From DASSFG01 sp035550375 (lineage in GTDB: Bacteria > Planctomycetota > Planctomycetia > Pirellulales > JAICIG01), in contig DASZPH010000084.1 in NCBI GenBank assembly GCA_035550375.1, forward strand, positions 124,001-188,000: 64,000 nucleotides of DNA, given 5' to 3'. The position numbers and the translations under genes were made by a program. The stretch's first letter is position 1. Each line of letters begins with the position of its first letter. Below the pieces are notes generated by a model. That model did no database searches, was not told where the DNA came from, and saw only the letters and a list, made by a program, of their open reading frames with translations. Below are positions 1-7,899 of this stretch, piece after piece.

Positions 1-933
1 GCGTTCGTCAAACGACCGTCTCAGGAAGCGACGGCACGCGAAGTCGCGACGGGTAACACAATCTCGCTGGACGGCGCAAGCGACGAGACGTTGGCGTCGG
101 CCCTCCCCCTCAATGCCCTTGATGCCGGGCCTGCAGCCGAACCCGTGCCGGCTGCCGAGCTGCGATCAGGCTCATGGTTCGTCCCCCCCAGCCCGCTCCC
201 GCCTCTGGGGCCGGCACTCTACGCCACGGCGGTGTCTCCCAACGGAAAACACAAGCTAGAGGCGCGCGCGGGCTACCGGGCAACGCTCATCGACGTCGAA
301 TCAGACCGTCACTTGGACTTGAGTTCCTACCGCATTCGGTCGGCGTCGTTTTCGCCCGATAGCCGCCGCCTTGTGACAGCGCAAGAGGACGACAACGTCG
401 TGCGTCTCTGGGACTCGAGTTCTGGGGAGTTGCTTGCCCGACTCACCGGGAGCCAGGTCGCCGTGAGCGCGGTCGCCTTCGCACCCGACGGCAAGCGTGT
501 GGCCGCCGGTGCGGAAGACGGGAGCGTGCTGGTTTGGGCCCTGGACGACAGAGAACAAGTGGCCAGATGGCCTCAGCAGGACGCTCCGGTAAGCAGCCTG
601 CGATGGTCGCAGCAAGGCGACCGCCTGGCGATTGCCCTGAGCAGTTGGTCGAACCGCGATTCGTCGTCAATCGTCGTCTGGCGGCCCGACGACGCGCGGG
701 ACGTTCAGAGCTGGTCGCTCGAGCAGTCCATCGGCGCAATCGACTGGCTAAGCCCGGACGAGCTTGTGGTTGCCGACTGGGACGGCGCCGCAAAGACCGT
801 AGATCTGGCGACGGGGCTGGTCGCCGGCAACCAATGGCTGAGCAAAGACGCGGTTTCCGGCGCGTTTTTCTCTCCCGATTGTCCCTTGCTGCCTCGCTGG
901 CGGGCCGGCCGGCTCGCCAGAGTCGGCGACTGA
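1..933 (+). CDS. WD40-repeat protein, 5' truncated by window edge
   Basis: The reading frame is open from base 1, so the gene very likely begins outside the window; the first in-window start candidate is a TTG at 91. The visible part has several WD40-type blades, with repeated FSPD/APDG turns followed by strands ending in VRLW and VLVW. WD40 propellers are scaffolds, so no reaction can be assigned. The stop at 933 lies 12 bases before the next gene's GTG, which suggests co-transcription. The last 20 residues (after FFSPD) do not continue as a normal WD blade, so the 3' end may be slightly degraded or divergent. Confidence 0.75.
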   Translation, partial: AFVKRPSQEATAREVATGNTISLDGASDETLASALPLNALDAGPAAEPVPAAELRSGSWFVPPSPLPPLGPALYATAVSPNGKHKLEARAGYRATLIDVESDRHLDLSSYRIRSASFSPDSRRLVTAQEDDNVVRLWDSSSGELLARLTGSQVAVSAVAFAPDGKRVAAGAEDGSVLVWALDDREQVARWPQQDAPVSSLRWSQQGDRLAIALSSWSNRDSSSIVVWRPDDARDVQSWSLEQSIGAIDWLSPDELVVADWDGAAKTVDLATGLVAGNQWLSKDAVSGAFFSPDCPLLPRWRAGRLARVGD

Positions 934-945
934 ACGGAGGAGCCC

Positions 946-1935
946 GTGCGTCACTCTCTCGGCGGGCGCGCGTCATTCTTGATCGGGTCGTTCTTCACCT
1001 TCTCACGCCGCAGGGGAGCGATACACCGCCCCAGGAGCGCATGTCCGGTCTGGAATCGTCGTCATGTTGCGCGCGTCCTGTTGGGCGGATTCTGGCTCGC
1101 CGCCGTGGGCAACCTGCCGTCAAACGCGGCGTCTGAAGATAAGTCGATCAGCGAACGGGCGACGTTGCGTGAACTGATTGACGCAGCCGTCGACGGGATC
1201 CAGATCTTCTCCGCCAGCGATTCGAACGAGCCGGCCAAACCAGTGGTCGCGCTGCGTTGGGCGAATAACTCTCGCGGCAAAGGAAGCGAAGACGGCGCCA
1301 CGATTCTTTATATCTACGCGGGGCGCCCCCTGGCCGCGGCCTGCTTCTACCCGTGGGAAGGACAACTGATCTACGATTTTGAAGCGATCAGCCGTGAACG
1401 GGTGGTTGGGCGCCGAAGTGGAACCATCTTCTGGCAACCGCAGGCTTCCGGCGTCAAGTTCGCCGATCTTCCCGACGCGCCCGTTCCCGATGCCACACGC
1501 GGCCAACGCCTGAGGCAGATGAAATCGCTCGTCGAACAGTTCCGATCGACCATGCTCGGCTGGAAGAACGACGACAGCGACCGCGAGGAGCTGCGGGTGC
1601 TCCCTCGACCGCTTTACCGATACGAGCCGACCGACGGTGAAGCTGCCGAGGGGACGGTCGTTGACGGGGCGGTGTTCGCCTTCGTGATGGGAACGGATCC
1701 CGAAACTCTGCTCCTCTTGGAAGCGGTCAAGAAGGGCGACTCCACCCTCTGGCAATACGCGTTTGCCCGCCGTACTTCCGGCGAGTTGGACGGCCGGCAC
1801 CGCGACAAGGTCGTCTGGAAAGCCGAGCGCAACCCGACTACCAACGATCCACGACAACCCCACTTCTCCCTTGCTACGCCGATTCCGCCGGAACTGCTCA
1901 AGAGCGGTCAAACCGCAAGCGGCGCGAAGGACTGA
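946..1935 (+). CDS. Hypothetical secreted or membrane-anchored protein (329 aa)
   Basis: I do not recognise the family. The GTG start at 946 is supported by a GGAGG-like ribosome site just after the preceding stop. A hydrophobic stretch (about residues 43-60, VLLGGFWLAAVGNLPSNAAS) resembles a signal peptide with a long basic N-terminal region, so a later start is possible. The rest is a soluble alpha/beta-looking domain without cysteines or obvious catalytic motifs. It sits between the WD40 gene and the caspase-fold gene in one plus-strand run. Confidence 0.6.
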   Translation: MRHSLGGRASFLIGSFFTFSRRRGAIHRPRSACPVWNRRHVARVLLGGFWLAAVGNLPSNAASEDKSISERATLRELIDAAVDGIQIFSASDSNEPAKPVVALRWANNSRGKGSEDGATILYIYAGRPLAAACFYPWEGQLIYDFEAISRERVVGRRSGTIFWQPQASGVKFADLPDAPVPDATRGQRLRQMKSLVEQFRSTMLGWKNDDSDREELRVLPRPLYRYEPTDGEAAEGTVVDGAVFAFVMGTDPETLLLLEAVKKGDSTLWQYAFARRTSGELDGRHRDKVVWKAERNPTTNDPRQPHFSLATPIPPELLKSGQTASGAKD

Positions 1936-1957
1936 TTACCTGCAGAGGTCATGATCG

Positions 1958-2932
1958 ATGTCAAAAAGACTCCGTTGGGCGCCAACCGCCGTCATCGTCG
2001 CAGTCCTTTGCCAAGGCGTATCGAACGCCGATGACGACCCGTTCGCCGAGGATCCGCAGCAGGTGCCCCCCCAAGCGCGGCAGGCGCTGATCGTCTGTGG
2101 ACTGCCGGGCGACGAGGAACATCGGACGCTTTTCGCTGAAACGATCGAGAAGCTTTATGCCGGCCTGACAACCCGACTGGAGATCGCCCCAGAACACGTG
2201 GTGGTTCTGTTCAGCGGCGAGCCCACGGATAAAGACGGTCCGGCGCTTCGCGCCAATCGCGGTCCGGCCACGCGGGAGAAGCTGGCCGAAACGGCGGCCG
2301 AATTGGAGAAGTCGCTTCAGCGCGATGACGCCCTGTGGGTTTTTGTCCTCGGTCACGCTCATTTCGATGGCCGTTTTAGCTGGCTCAATTTGCCGGGACC
2401 GGACCTGAACCAGGTCGAATTCGCAAAGCTGTTCGCGACGCTACCCTGCCGCGAGCAGGTTTTCTTCATCACGACCCCCGCGAGCGGTTTCTTCGTGAAG
2501 CCGCTCGCGGCAGCCGGGCGAGCGGTGATCACGGCTACCGAGGCCGACGCTGAGGTTAACGAGACCGTCTTCCCGCATAAGCTGGCGATTGCCCTGGCCG
2601 AGCCGCCGCCGATGTCCCAATTCGACGTGGACGGCGACGGCCGCTCGACGCTGCTGGACGTCTACCTTTGGTGCGCCCGCGAGATCGCCCAGGAGTACGC
2701 CGCGAACGAACTGCTGGCCACCGAGCACTCGCTCGTGGACGACGACGGCGACGGCCGGGGCAGCGAGTTGCAACTGGACTACCTGAGCGAAGAGCTCGGC
2801 GGCCGCGTTCGTGCGGGAAAGAAAAGGCCGGCGCTTCGGACGGCGGATGGCGTCCGGCTACGCTCGATCTTGTTGCCGATGCCCCCCGCAGCCGCACCGG
2901 AGCCGGCCGCGCCCGCGGAACCTGCGTCCTAG
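1958..2932 (+). CDS. Secreted caspase-fold (C13/C14-like) protein lacking the catalytic Cys, with Ca-binding-like loops
   Basis: 324 aa with a signal peptide (MSKRLRWAPTAVIVAVLCQG...NA). The alpha/beta core resembles clan CD peptidases: ALIVCGLPG near residue 43, then a strand ending VFVLGHAHFDG near residue 130, which supplies the usual His. The following strand, where active members have Cys, reads VFFITTPASGFF, with no Cys. Two acidic loops, DVDGDGRS and DDDGDGRGS, resemble EF-hand/dockerin calcium sites. The C-terminus is Ala/Pro rich. Most likely a binding or scaffold protein rather than an active protease. It lies 22 bases downstream of the preceding gene. Confidence 0.65.
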   Translation: MSKRLRWAPTAVIVAVLCQGVSNADDDPFAEDPQQVPPQARQALIVCGLPGDEEHRTLFAETIEKLYAGLTTRLEIAPEHVVVLFSGEPTDKDGPALRANRGPATREKLAETAAELEKSLQRDDALWVFVLGHAHFDGRFSWLNLPGPDLNQVEFAKLFATLPCREQVFFITTPASGFFVKPLAAAGRAVITATEADAEVNETVFPHKLAIALAEPPPMSQFDVDGDGRSTLLDVYLWCAREIAQEYAANELLATEHSLVDDDGDGRGSELQLDYLSEELGGRVRAGKKRPALRTADGVRLRSILLPMPPAAAPEPAAPAEPAS

Positions 2933-3081
2933 CGGCTCGTCAGCGTAAGGAGCACGCTCGGTCGAGATTCAATAGGCCATCGGGCGGCGCTGCCCGGCCG
3001 GACCGGATCGTAGCCGTTTCGGAAGCTCCTTGGCCGCGCGTGGCACAGGCGCCTTGCCCGTGGTCCGTCACGGGGTAACCG

Positions 3082-4512
3082 CTACTGGACCTTGGCCAGC
3101 TCGCTCGTCAGATAGTCGATCGCCTTCTGCAACTGCCGATCGACGAAGGGGGCCTTCGCCTCAGCCGGCTTTTCGGTCGGTTTCTTCTCGGTTTCCGAAA
3201 CCGGGTCATCCTTGGTCGGCGAGGCCTCCTTCTGGGGCCGGGCCGAAAGAATGTCGCGGTCGCGGCGGTAGAGTTGCAACTGGTAGCGCTCCGTCTCGTC
3301 GAGCTTGATTTCGTAGCCTTCGTCCGGCTTTACGCCCCACTCGTCGCTTTCTTTGGCGTTTTCGTCGCGGTGGATGTTATGACCGTTTGGGCGCAGGTAG
3401 TTCGCCGTCGTCAACTTCAAGATGCTTTTGCCGCCGTCCATCTCGATCACGTTTTGCACGCTCCCCTTTCCCCAAGTGCGCTCGCCGATGACGATCGCCC
3501 GGTGGTGATCCTGCAGGGAGGCAGAAACGATTTCGCTGGCGCTGGCGCTGTGCCGGTTGACCAGCACCGCCATCGGAAAACCCTCAAACGTGTCGAGTCG
3601 ATGGGCGCTCCAGCTTCGCTTCGGACTGTTGCGCCCCGACGTGCTGACGATTTCTCCTTCGGTCAGGAACATGTCGGCCACTTCGATGGCCGCGGTCAGG
3701 AGGCCGCCCGGATTGAAACGAAGATCGAGGATCAAGCCACGAAGGTCTTGCTTCTTCAACTGATCGAGGGCCTTTTTCAAGTCGCGCGGCGTGTCGCGGC
3801 CAAAAGAGACGATCCGGACGTAGCCGAGCTTCCGGGGGTGGTCGAGCATGAAGTTCCATTGGTCGTTGTCGTCGTGACGATCGCCGCGGACCGTTTCCAT
3901 CTGGATCACCTCACGAGTCACAACCACCTTTTCCGATTCGCTGGCGGCCGGATGGAGGACCGTGATATTCACGGTGGTGCCGGCCTGGCCCTTCAGGCGC
4001 GAAACGGCTTCGTCGATGTTGATCCCTTCTGTGGATTTCCCTTCAATTTCGGTGATGACATCGCCCGCGCGCAGGCCGGCCCGGTAGGCCGGGCTGCCTA
4101 CGATGGGGCTGACCACGGTGAGAAAACCGCGGCGGACGTCAACCTGAATGCCGATCCCCGTGAACTGGTTCTCGACCGCATCTTTGAATCGCGATATGTC
4201 GTGGGGACCGATGTAGTTGGAGTACGGATCGAGCTTGCTGAGCACGCCTCGAATGGCCGCTTCCATCAATTCGCGCCGGCTGACGTCTTTGACGTAGTTC
4301 CGCTCGACCTGGTCTACCGTGTCCGCGAAAACTTTGAATAGTTCATAGTATTCTGCGTCGTCGGCCAATTCCGGTCGGGCGGCTTTCTCAGCCTGCGCTT
4401 CGGTCGCGGCGGGTTTTTCGTCGCTGGCCGGTTTTTCGTCGGCGAGCAGTCTCCCAGCACCAACGCTGAGAACAAACGACACGAGTAACACAACCAATGG
4501 GCGAAAGGGCAT
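3082..4512 (-). CDS. S41 family C-terminal processing peptidase (CtpA/Prc-like)
   Basis: 476 aa. I chose the ATG at 4512 because it follows a GGAGG motif and opens a clean signal peptide (MPFRPLVVLLVSFVLSVGAGRLLA); the frame is open 72 bases further upstream. A PDZ domain (about residues 105-190, with GIGIQVD and AGDVITEI) precedes the S41 domain. The catalytic Ser in HSASASE (Ser324) and the Lys in WGKG (Lys349) are 25 residues apart, as in the family. The C-terminus is charged and low-complexity. It is a periplasmic serine protease cleaving proteins near their C-termini. It is divergent from a sigma/anti-sigma pair, so a role in anti-sigma turnover is conceivable but not shown. Confidence 0.93.
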   Translation of the reverse strand: MPFRPLVVLLVSFVLSVGAGRLLADEKPASDEKPAATEAQAEKAARPELADDAEYYELFKVFADTVDQVERNYVKDVSRRELMEAAIRGVLSKLDPYSNYIGPHDISRFKDAVENQFTGIGIQVDVRRGFLTVVSPIVGSPAYRAGLRAGDVITEIEGKSTEGINIDEAVSRLKGQAGTTVNITVLHPAASESEKVVVTREVIQMETVRGDRHDDNDQWNFMLDHPRKLGYVRIVSFGRDTPRDLKKALDQLKKQDLRGLILDLRFNPGGLLTAAIEVADMFLTEGEIVSTSGRNSPKRSWSAHRLDTFEGFPMAVLVNRHSASASEIVSASLQDHHRAIVIGERTWGKGSVQNVIEMDGGKSILKLTTANYLRPNGHNIHRDENAKESDEWGVKPDEGYEIKLDETERYQLQLYRRDRDILSARPQKEASPTKDDPVSETEKKPTEKPAEAKAPFVDRQLQKAIDYLTSELAKVQ

Positions 4513-4764
4513 GCATGCGCCTCCAGGCAAAGAGGGTGCCACGAGCACCAGCGCTAAATCCAGGTGACCACAAGGGTTAATCACAGTATAGAAGTCTCCT
4601 CAGAACGGGACAAGAACAGTCGGCCGGCTCGCACCCCGTTTGACAGGCGCCCTTCCGGCCGGGATGATTGGAAGACCGGTAGGGGTGTTCCCAGGCGGTC
4701 AAGCTACAAGCCTGGCTTGAACCGGACGGAACCTTTCTTGTGTCCCAGGCGTCGAACTTCGTGG

Positions 4765-5325
4765 GTGGCCGCGGTGGATGACACTCAGCTCATCGAGTCG
4801 GCCTTGGCGGGCAACTCGGCGGCGTTTGGGGAGCTGGTGCGCAAATATCAGGACCGGCTGTACAACACGATGGTCCACCTCGTCGGGTCGACAGAGGACG
4901 CCAAGGACGTAGTCCAGGACGCCTTTGTCAAGGCCTTCGTCAAGCTTGGGTCGTTTCAGCGGTCGAGCGCTTTTTACACCTGGCTTTACCGGATTGCCTT
5001 TAACACGGCCATGAGCCGGCAACGGCGGCGGCGCGAAACGAGATCGATCGATGACGACTGCGGCCACGATCCGACCGACCCCGCCGCCGTGCCCGCCGAA
5101 CGATTGGAGCAGGAGGAGCTGGCCGCGCAAGTGCGAAGGGCGCTCGAGACGTTGAGCGAAGAGCACCGCACCGTGCTGGTGCTGCGCGATATCGACGGAT
5201 GCGAATATGAAGCGATCGCAGAAATCCTGGAAGTCCCGCTGGGCACGGTGCGCAGCCGGCTGCACCGGGCAAGGTTGCAACTGCGCGACCAGTTGAAGAA
5301 AGTCCTGCAAACCGACACCATTTGA
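4765..5325 (+). CDS. ECF-family RNA polymerase sigma factor
   Basis: About 186 aa from a GTG at 4765 (another GTG at 4774). The frame is open back to 4564, but that extension does not look like a sigma factor and would crowd the divergent promoter. Region 2 is clear (YQDRLYNTMVHLVG, EDAKDVVQDAFVKAF), as is the region 4 helix-turn-helix (LSEEHRTVLVLRDIDG, YEAIAEILEVPLGTVRSRLHRAR). It directs transcription of a stress or envelope regulon. The stop at 5325 is one base from the ATG of the anti-sigma-like gene, implying translational coupling. Confidence 0.93.
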   Translation: MAAVDDTQLIESALAGNSAAFGELVRKYQDRLYNTMVHLVGSTEDAKDVVQDAFVKAFVKLGSFQRSSAFYTWLYRIAFNTAMSRQRRRRETRSIDDDCGHDPTDPAAVPAERLEQEELAAQVRRALETLSEEHRTVLVLRDIDGCEYEAIAEILEVPLGTVRSRLHRARLQLRDQLKKVLQTDTI

Positions 5326-5326
5326 A

Positions 5327-6988
5327 ATGTCCCCGCCCGACGAAGAACTGCTAAGCGCGTATCTCGACGGCGAGCTGTCCGCCGAGGAACGGTCGCGCGT
5401 CGAGCAATTTCTGGCCGAATCGCCCGAAGGCCGGCAAGTGCTGGACGAGTTGCGCTCGATCCAAACGAGCCTGCAGCGAATCCCCCGCGCCAGGCTGGGG
5501 CACGACTTCGCCGACCAGGTGCTGCGGCAAGCCGAAAAGGAACTTTTGAGTGTCGTTCCGGGCAGCGAAGGTCACGCCCTGGAGTCGGACGCCGCAAAGC
5601 CTAACGTGGTGCTTCCCGTTGAACATGCCGACGCGGCGAAACAGGCCGGGCGACCTTCGTGGGAGCGGCTTCGACGGCCGGTCATCTGGGCCTCGCTGAC
5701 CCTCGCGGCGGGACTGCTGATCATGTTTCTCGATCGTGACGTGGGACCGAAGCTGGGCCGACAAGTTGCGATGGCGCCGGGGACGGGACAGGACCGCCAA
5801 GACCAGAAGCGTGCCGATGCAGCCGCGGAGGAACGCGAACGGGCGGAGTTCGGGGCGCCGCCGCCGGCCCTGCACGACTCTGTCGAGCTCCCGTTGGCAG
5901 AGTCGGCGGAAGCCAAAAGCCGAGGCGACGACTACGGCCGGTCGGAATCGGCGCCGGCGGGCGCCGCTGGGCTATCTGGCACCGCGTTGAAGGCTCCCGA
6001 GCATCACCCGCCCCCTTCCGCCGTGGCCGGTAGCCGTGCCCCCGCGGTCGGGAAGCCTTCTCAACCCGACTCGGGCATGGAGGCGAACCGATCGCTCGTG
6101 GAGGAGAAGCTGGAGCCGAAGGGCGGCAACGCCGCAGGTCTTGCCGGCGTCAAGCTCGAGGTGTTGGGAGCTGACGAGAGCACACTCGTCGTCTGGTGCG
6201 ATGTAGCGCCCGGCACCAACTACAGCGAATCGTTCCGCCAGTTGCTGGCGGGACAGAACATCCGCTGGGAATCCGAAGAGGAAGTGCCGGAAGCAGAAAA
6301 GGAGATGCCTGAACTCGCGGCGAAAACAGAGCCGACCGGCAAGCTCCTCGGCGAGAGCGAGCGAGATGCTCGGCTCGGCAGGCTGGGGGGGCTGAAACGC
6401 CTGGCCGAAGCGGAGCAGGCGGTCTTCGACACCAACAATGAAGTGGTGCTCGTCGAAGCCGCTCAACCACAGATTGAGGCGGTCTTGGCTGCGATCGACG
6501 CCGCAGCGGGCGTGTTCGTCAACGTCGACGTCGAAACCCCGCCCGACGCGTCCAAGCAGCAACAACAGCTCGAGCGGTTTGCCCGCCGGCATGTTTCGCC
6601 GGAAAAACTCGGCGAGTTGGCGGATGATGCGACCGAGCGGTCCAAGAAGCGAGACGACTCTCTAGAGCGGGGCGCGGCAAAGCCCGGGGGCCCCGACAGC
6701 CAGTCGACCGCAGGCAAAGCGAGGCGCCTCACGGTTCGGGCGGCTCCCGCCCCCGAAGAAACGGTCGGCGACGAGGCACGGAAGGACGAACCTGAGGGTC
6801 GAGCGAGAGCAAACGACTCGCGTGAGGAGGACATGAAGAAACCTACTGAGCCCCCAAGGTCGTTCGGTCTCGATATGTTGGGTGATAAGAAGGCGGACAA
6901 AGGCCGTGTTCAGGTGCTCTTCGTTCTGCATCCGGTGGACAGCGCCGCCGCCCCTGGCGACGCCACGCCGCCGGACGACAACGACTGA
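5327..6988 (+). CDS. Membrane-anchored anti-sigma factor-like protein
   Basis: 553 aa. The N-terminal module (residues 1-65, LLSAYLDGELSAEERSRVEQFL) matches the cytoplasmic domain of ECF anti-sigma factors but lacks the HxxxCxxC zinc motif. One transmembrane helix follows near residues 118-133 (IWASLTLAAGLLIMFL). The rest is a long, charged, Ala/Glu/Lys-rich extracytoplasmic region, with two folded-looking segments around residues 280-310 and 370-405. Placed one base after the ECF sigma gene, it most likely sequesters that sigma factor at the membrane. The long outer part may sense signals or be the target of proteolysis. Confidence 0.8.
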   Translation: MSPPDEELLSAYLDGELSAEERSRVEQFLAESPEGRQVLDELRSIQTSLQRIPRARLGHDFADQVLRQAEKELLSVVPGSEGHALESDAAKPNVVLPVEHADAAKQAGRPSWERLRRPVIWASLTLAAGLLIMFLDRDVGPKLGRQVAMAPGTGQDRQDQKRADAAAEERERAEFGAPPPALHDSVELPLAESAEAKSRGDDYGRSESAPAGAAGLSGTALKAPEHHPPPSAVAGSRAPAVGKPSQPDSGMEANRSLVEEKLEPKGGNAAGLAGVKLEVLGADESTLVVWCDVAPGTNYSESFRQLLAGQNIRWESEEEVPEAEKEMPELAAKTEPTGKLLGESERDARLGRLGGLKRLAEAEQAVFDTNNEVVLVEAAQPQIEAVLAAIDAAAGVFVNVDVETPPDASKQQQQLERFARRHVSPEKLGELADDATERSKKRDDSLERGAAKPGGPDSQSTAGKARRLTVRAAPAPEETVGDEARKDEPEGRARANDSREEDMKKPTEPPRSFGLDMLGDKKADKGRVQVLFVLHPVDSAAAPGDATPPDDND

Positions 6989-7034
6989 CGCAGCGCGTAT
7001 CGTCACGTTCCGAACATTTCTCAGTCCACGCGAC

Positions 7035-7253
7035 ATGAACCCCGTCACCATTCGAACCCGCAACAACGGCCCGTTCGTCGTCGAAGGTCCGGTGACCATC
7101 GTCGACGCCGAGGGAAATCCCTTCACGATCAGCAGCGAGAAGCCGGCCGTGGCTCTTTGCCGCTGTGGCCACTCCGGCAAAAAGCCGTTTTGCGACGGGT
7201 CGCACAACCGGTGCGGCTTTGTCGCCAGCGAGCGGGCCGCGGAGGGTAGCTGA
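7035..7253 (+). CDS. CDGSH-type iron-sulfur protein
   Basis: 72 aa from the ATG at 7035. A complete single CDGSH motif is visible, CRCGHSGKKPFCDGSH, giving the 3Cys-1His ligands Cys42, Cys44, Cys53 and His57 for a redox-active [2Fe-2S] cluster. The length is normal for bacterial single-motif members, and there is no membrane segment. It lies 46 bases after the anti-sigma gene on the same strand and may be read with it. The physiological partner cannot be told from the sequence. Confidence 0.92.
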   Translation: MNPVTIRTRNNGPFVVEGPVTIVDAEGNPFTISSEKPAVALCRCGHSGKKPFCDGSHNRCGFVASERAAEGS

Positions 7254-7302
7254 TTCGTCCAGCGCCGTGCTGAAATGTCACAGGGCGAGCCCTTTTGTCA
7301 CA

Positions 7303-7899
7303 CTAGCTGTCCGCCGGCCGAAGGGCTTTTTCCAAACCGAGCACGGCTTGTGCCGCGTCGATCAGCTTCAGATTCTTGTCGGCCGCCAGTTCCTGCAGTC
7401 GACGGAACGCGCTCCGTTCGTCCACCCCGGCTACCTTCATCAGCACCCCCTTGGCCTGCTCGATAACCCGGCGGTCGGCCAGCGCTTGGCGCAAATCCGC
7501 CGCTTCCTTGCGCAGCTCCTGCAACTCGGCGAAGCGGCGTACGGCCAGGCCAATGGCAGGCGCCAGGGCGGCCTTGCCGATGGGTTTGACGAGATACGCC
7601 AGGACGTGGTCGGCCTCGGCCCTTCTGACCAACTCCGGGTCGTGGTACGCCGAAACGAGGATAATCGGCAAGGGCCGCTCCGAACAAATGGCCTGCGAAG
7701 CCTCGATGCCGTCCATGTCGGGCATCTTGATGTCGGTGATCACCAGGTCCGGCTTGAGCGTGCGGCAATGCTCCACCAGCTCGCGGCCGTTCTCCGCGAC
7801 CGAAACCACCTGGTAGCCGAGCATCGGGAGCATACGCTCAAACCAGTCGCGCATGTCGGCTTCGTCGTCGGCCACGGCAATTCGCAACGGCTCGCTCAT
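7303..7899 (-). CDS. ANTAR-domain response regulator (AmiR/NasT type)
   Basis: 198 aa. The receiver domain occupies residues 5-120, with acidic pocket ADDE, phospho-acceptor Asp56 (DLVITDIKMPDMDG) and conserved Lys (YLVKPIG). A coiled coil follows (ELQELRKEAADLRQAL) and then a C-terminal ANTAR three-helix domain (about 130-190, RRVIEQAKGVLMK...AFRRLQELAADKN). ANTAR proteins bind paired hexaloop RNA hairpins and prevent transcription termination. It is last in a four-gene minus-strand signalling operon; its ATG overlaps the stop of the upstream kinase gene by 4 bases. A terminator in the operon's own leader is a candidate target. Confidence 0.93.
   Translation of the reverse strand: MSEPLRIAVADDEADMRDWFERMLPMLGYQVVSVAENGRELVEHCRTLKPDLVITDIKMPDMDGIEASQAICSERPLPIILVSAYHDPELVRRAEADHVLAYLVKPIGKAALAPAIGLAVRRFAELQELRKEAADLRQALADRRVIEQAKGVLMKVAGVDERSAFRRLQELAADKNLKLIDAAQAVLGLEKALRPADS

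Noticed and set aside
891..1136. Frameshifted continuation of the first WD40 gene
   Set aside because: The alternative frames after 891 give no WD40 blade, and the stop at 933 sits directly before a well-placed ribosome site for the next gene.
3274..4341. 355-codon plus-strand ORF
   Set aside because: It lies antisense within the S41 peptidase gene, which has clear catalytic motifs; its composition is that of a high-GC mirror frame.
7279..7293. AGGGCGAGCCCTTTT as a terminator after the CDGSH gene
   Set aside because: The stem is only 4-5 bp with a very small loop and four T residues; too weak to call.
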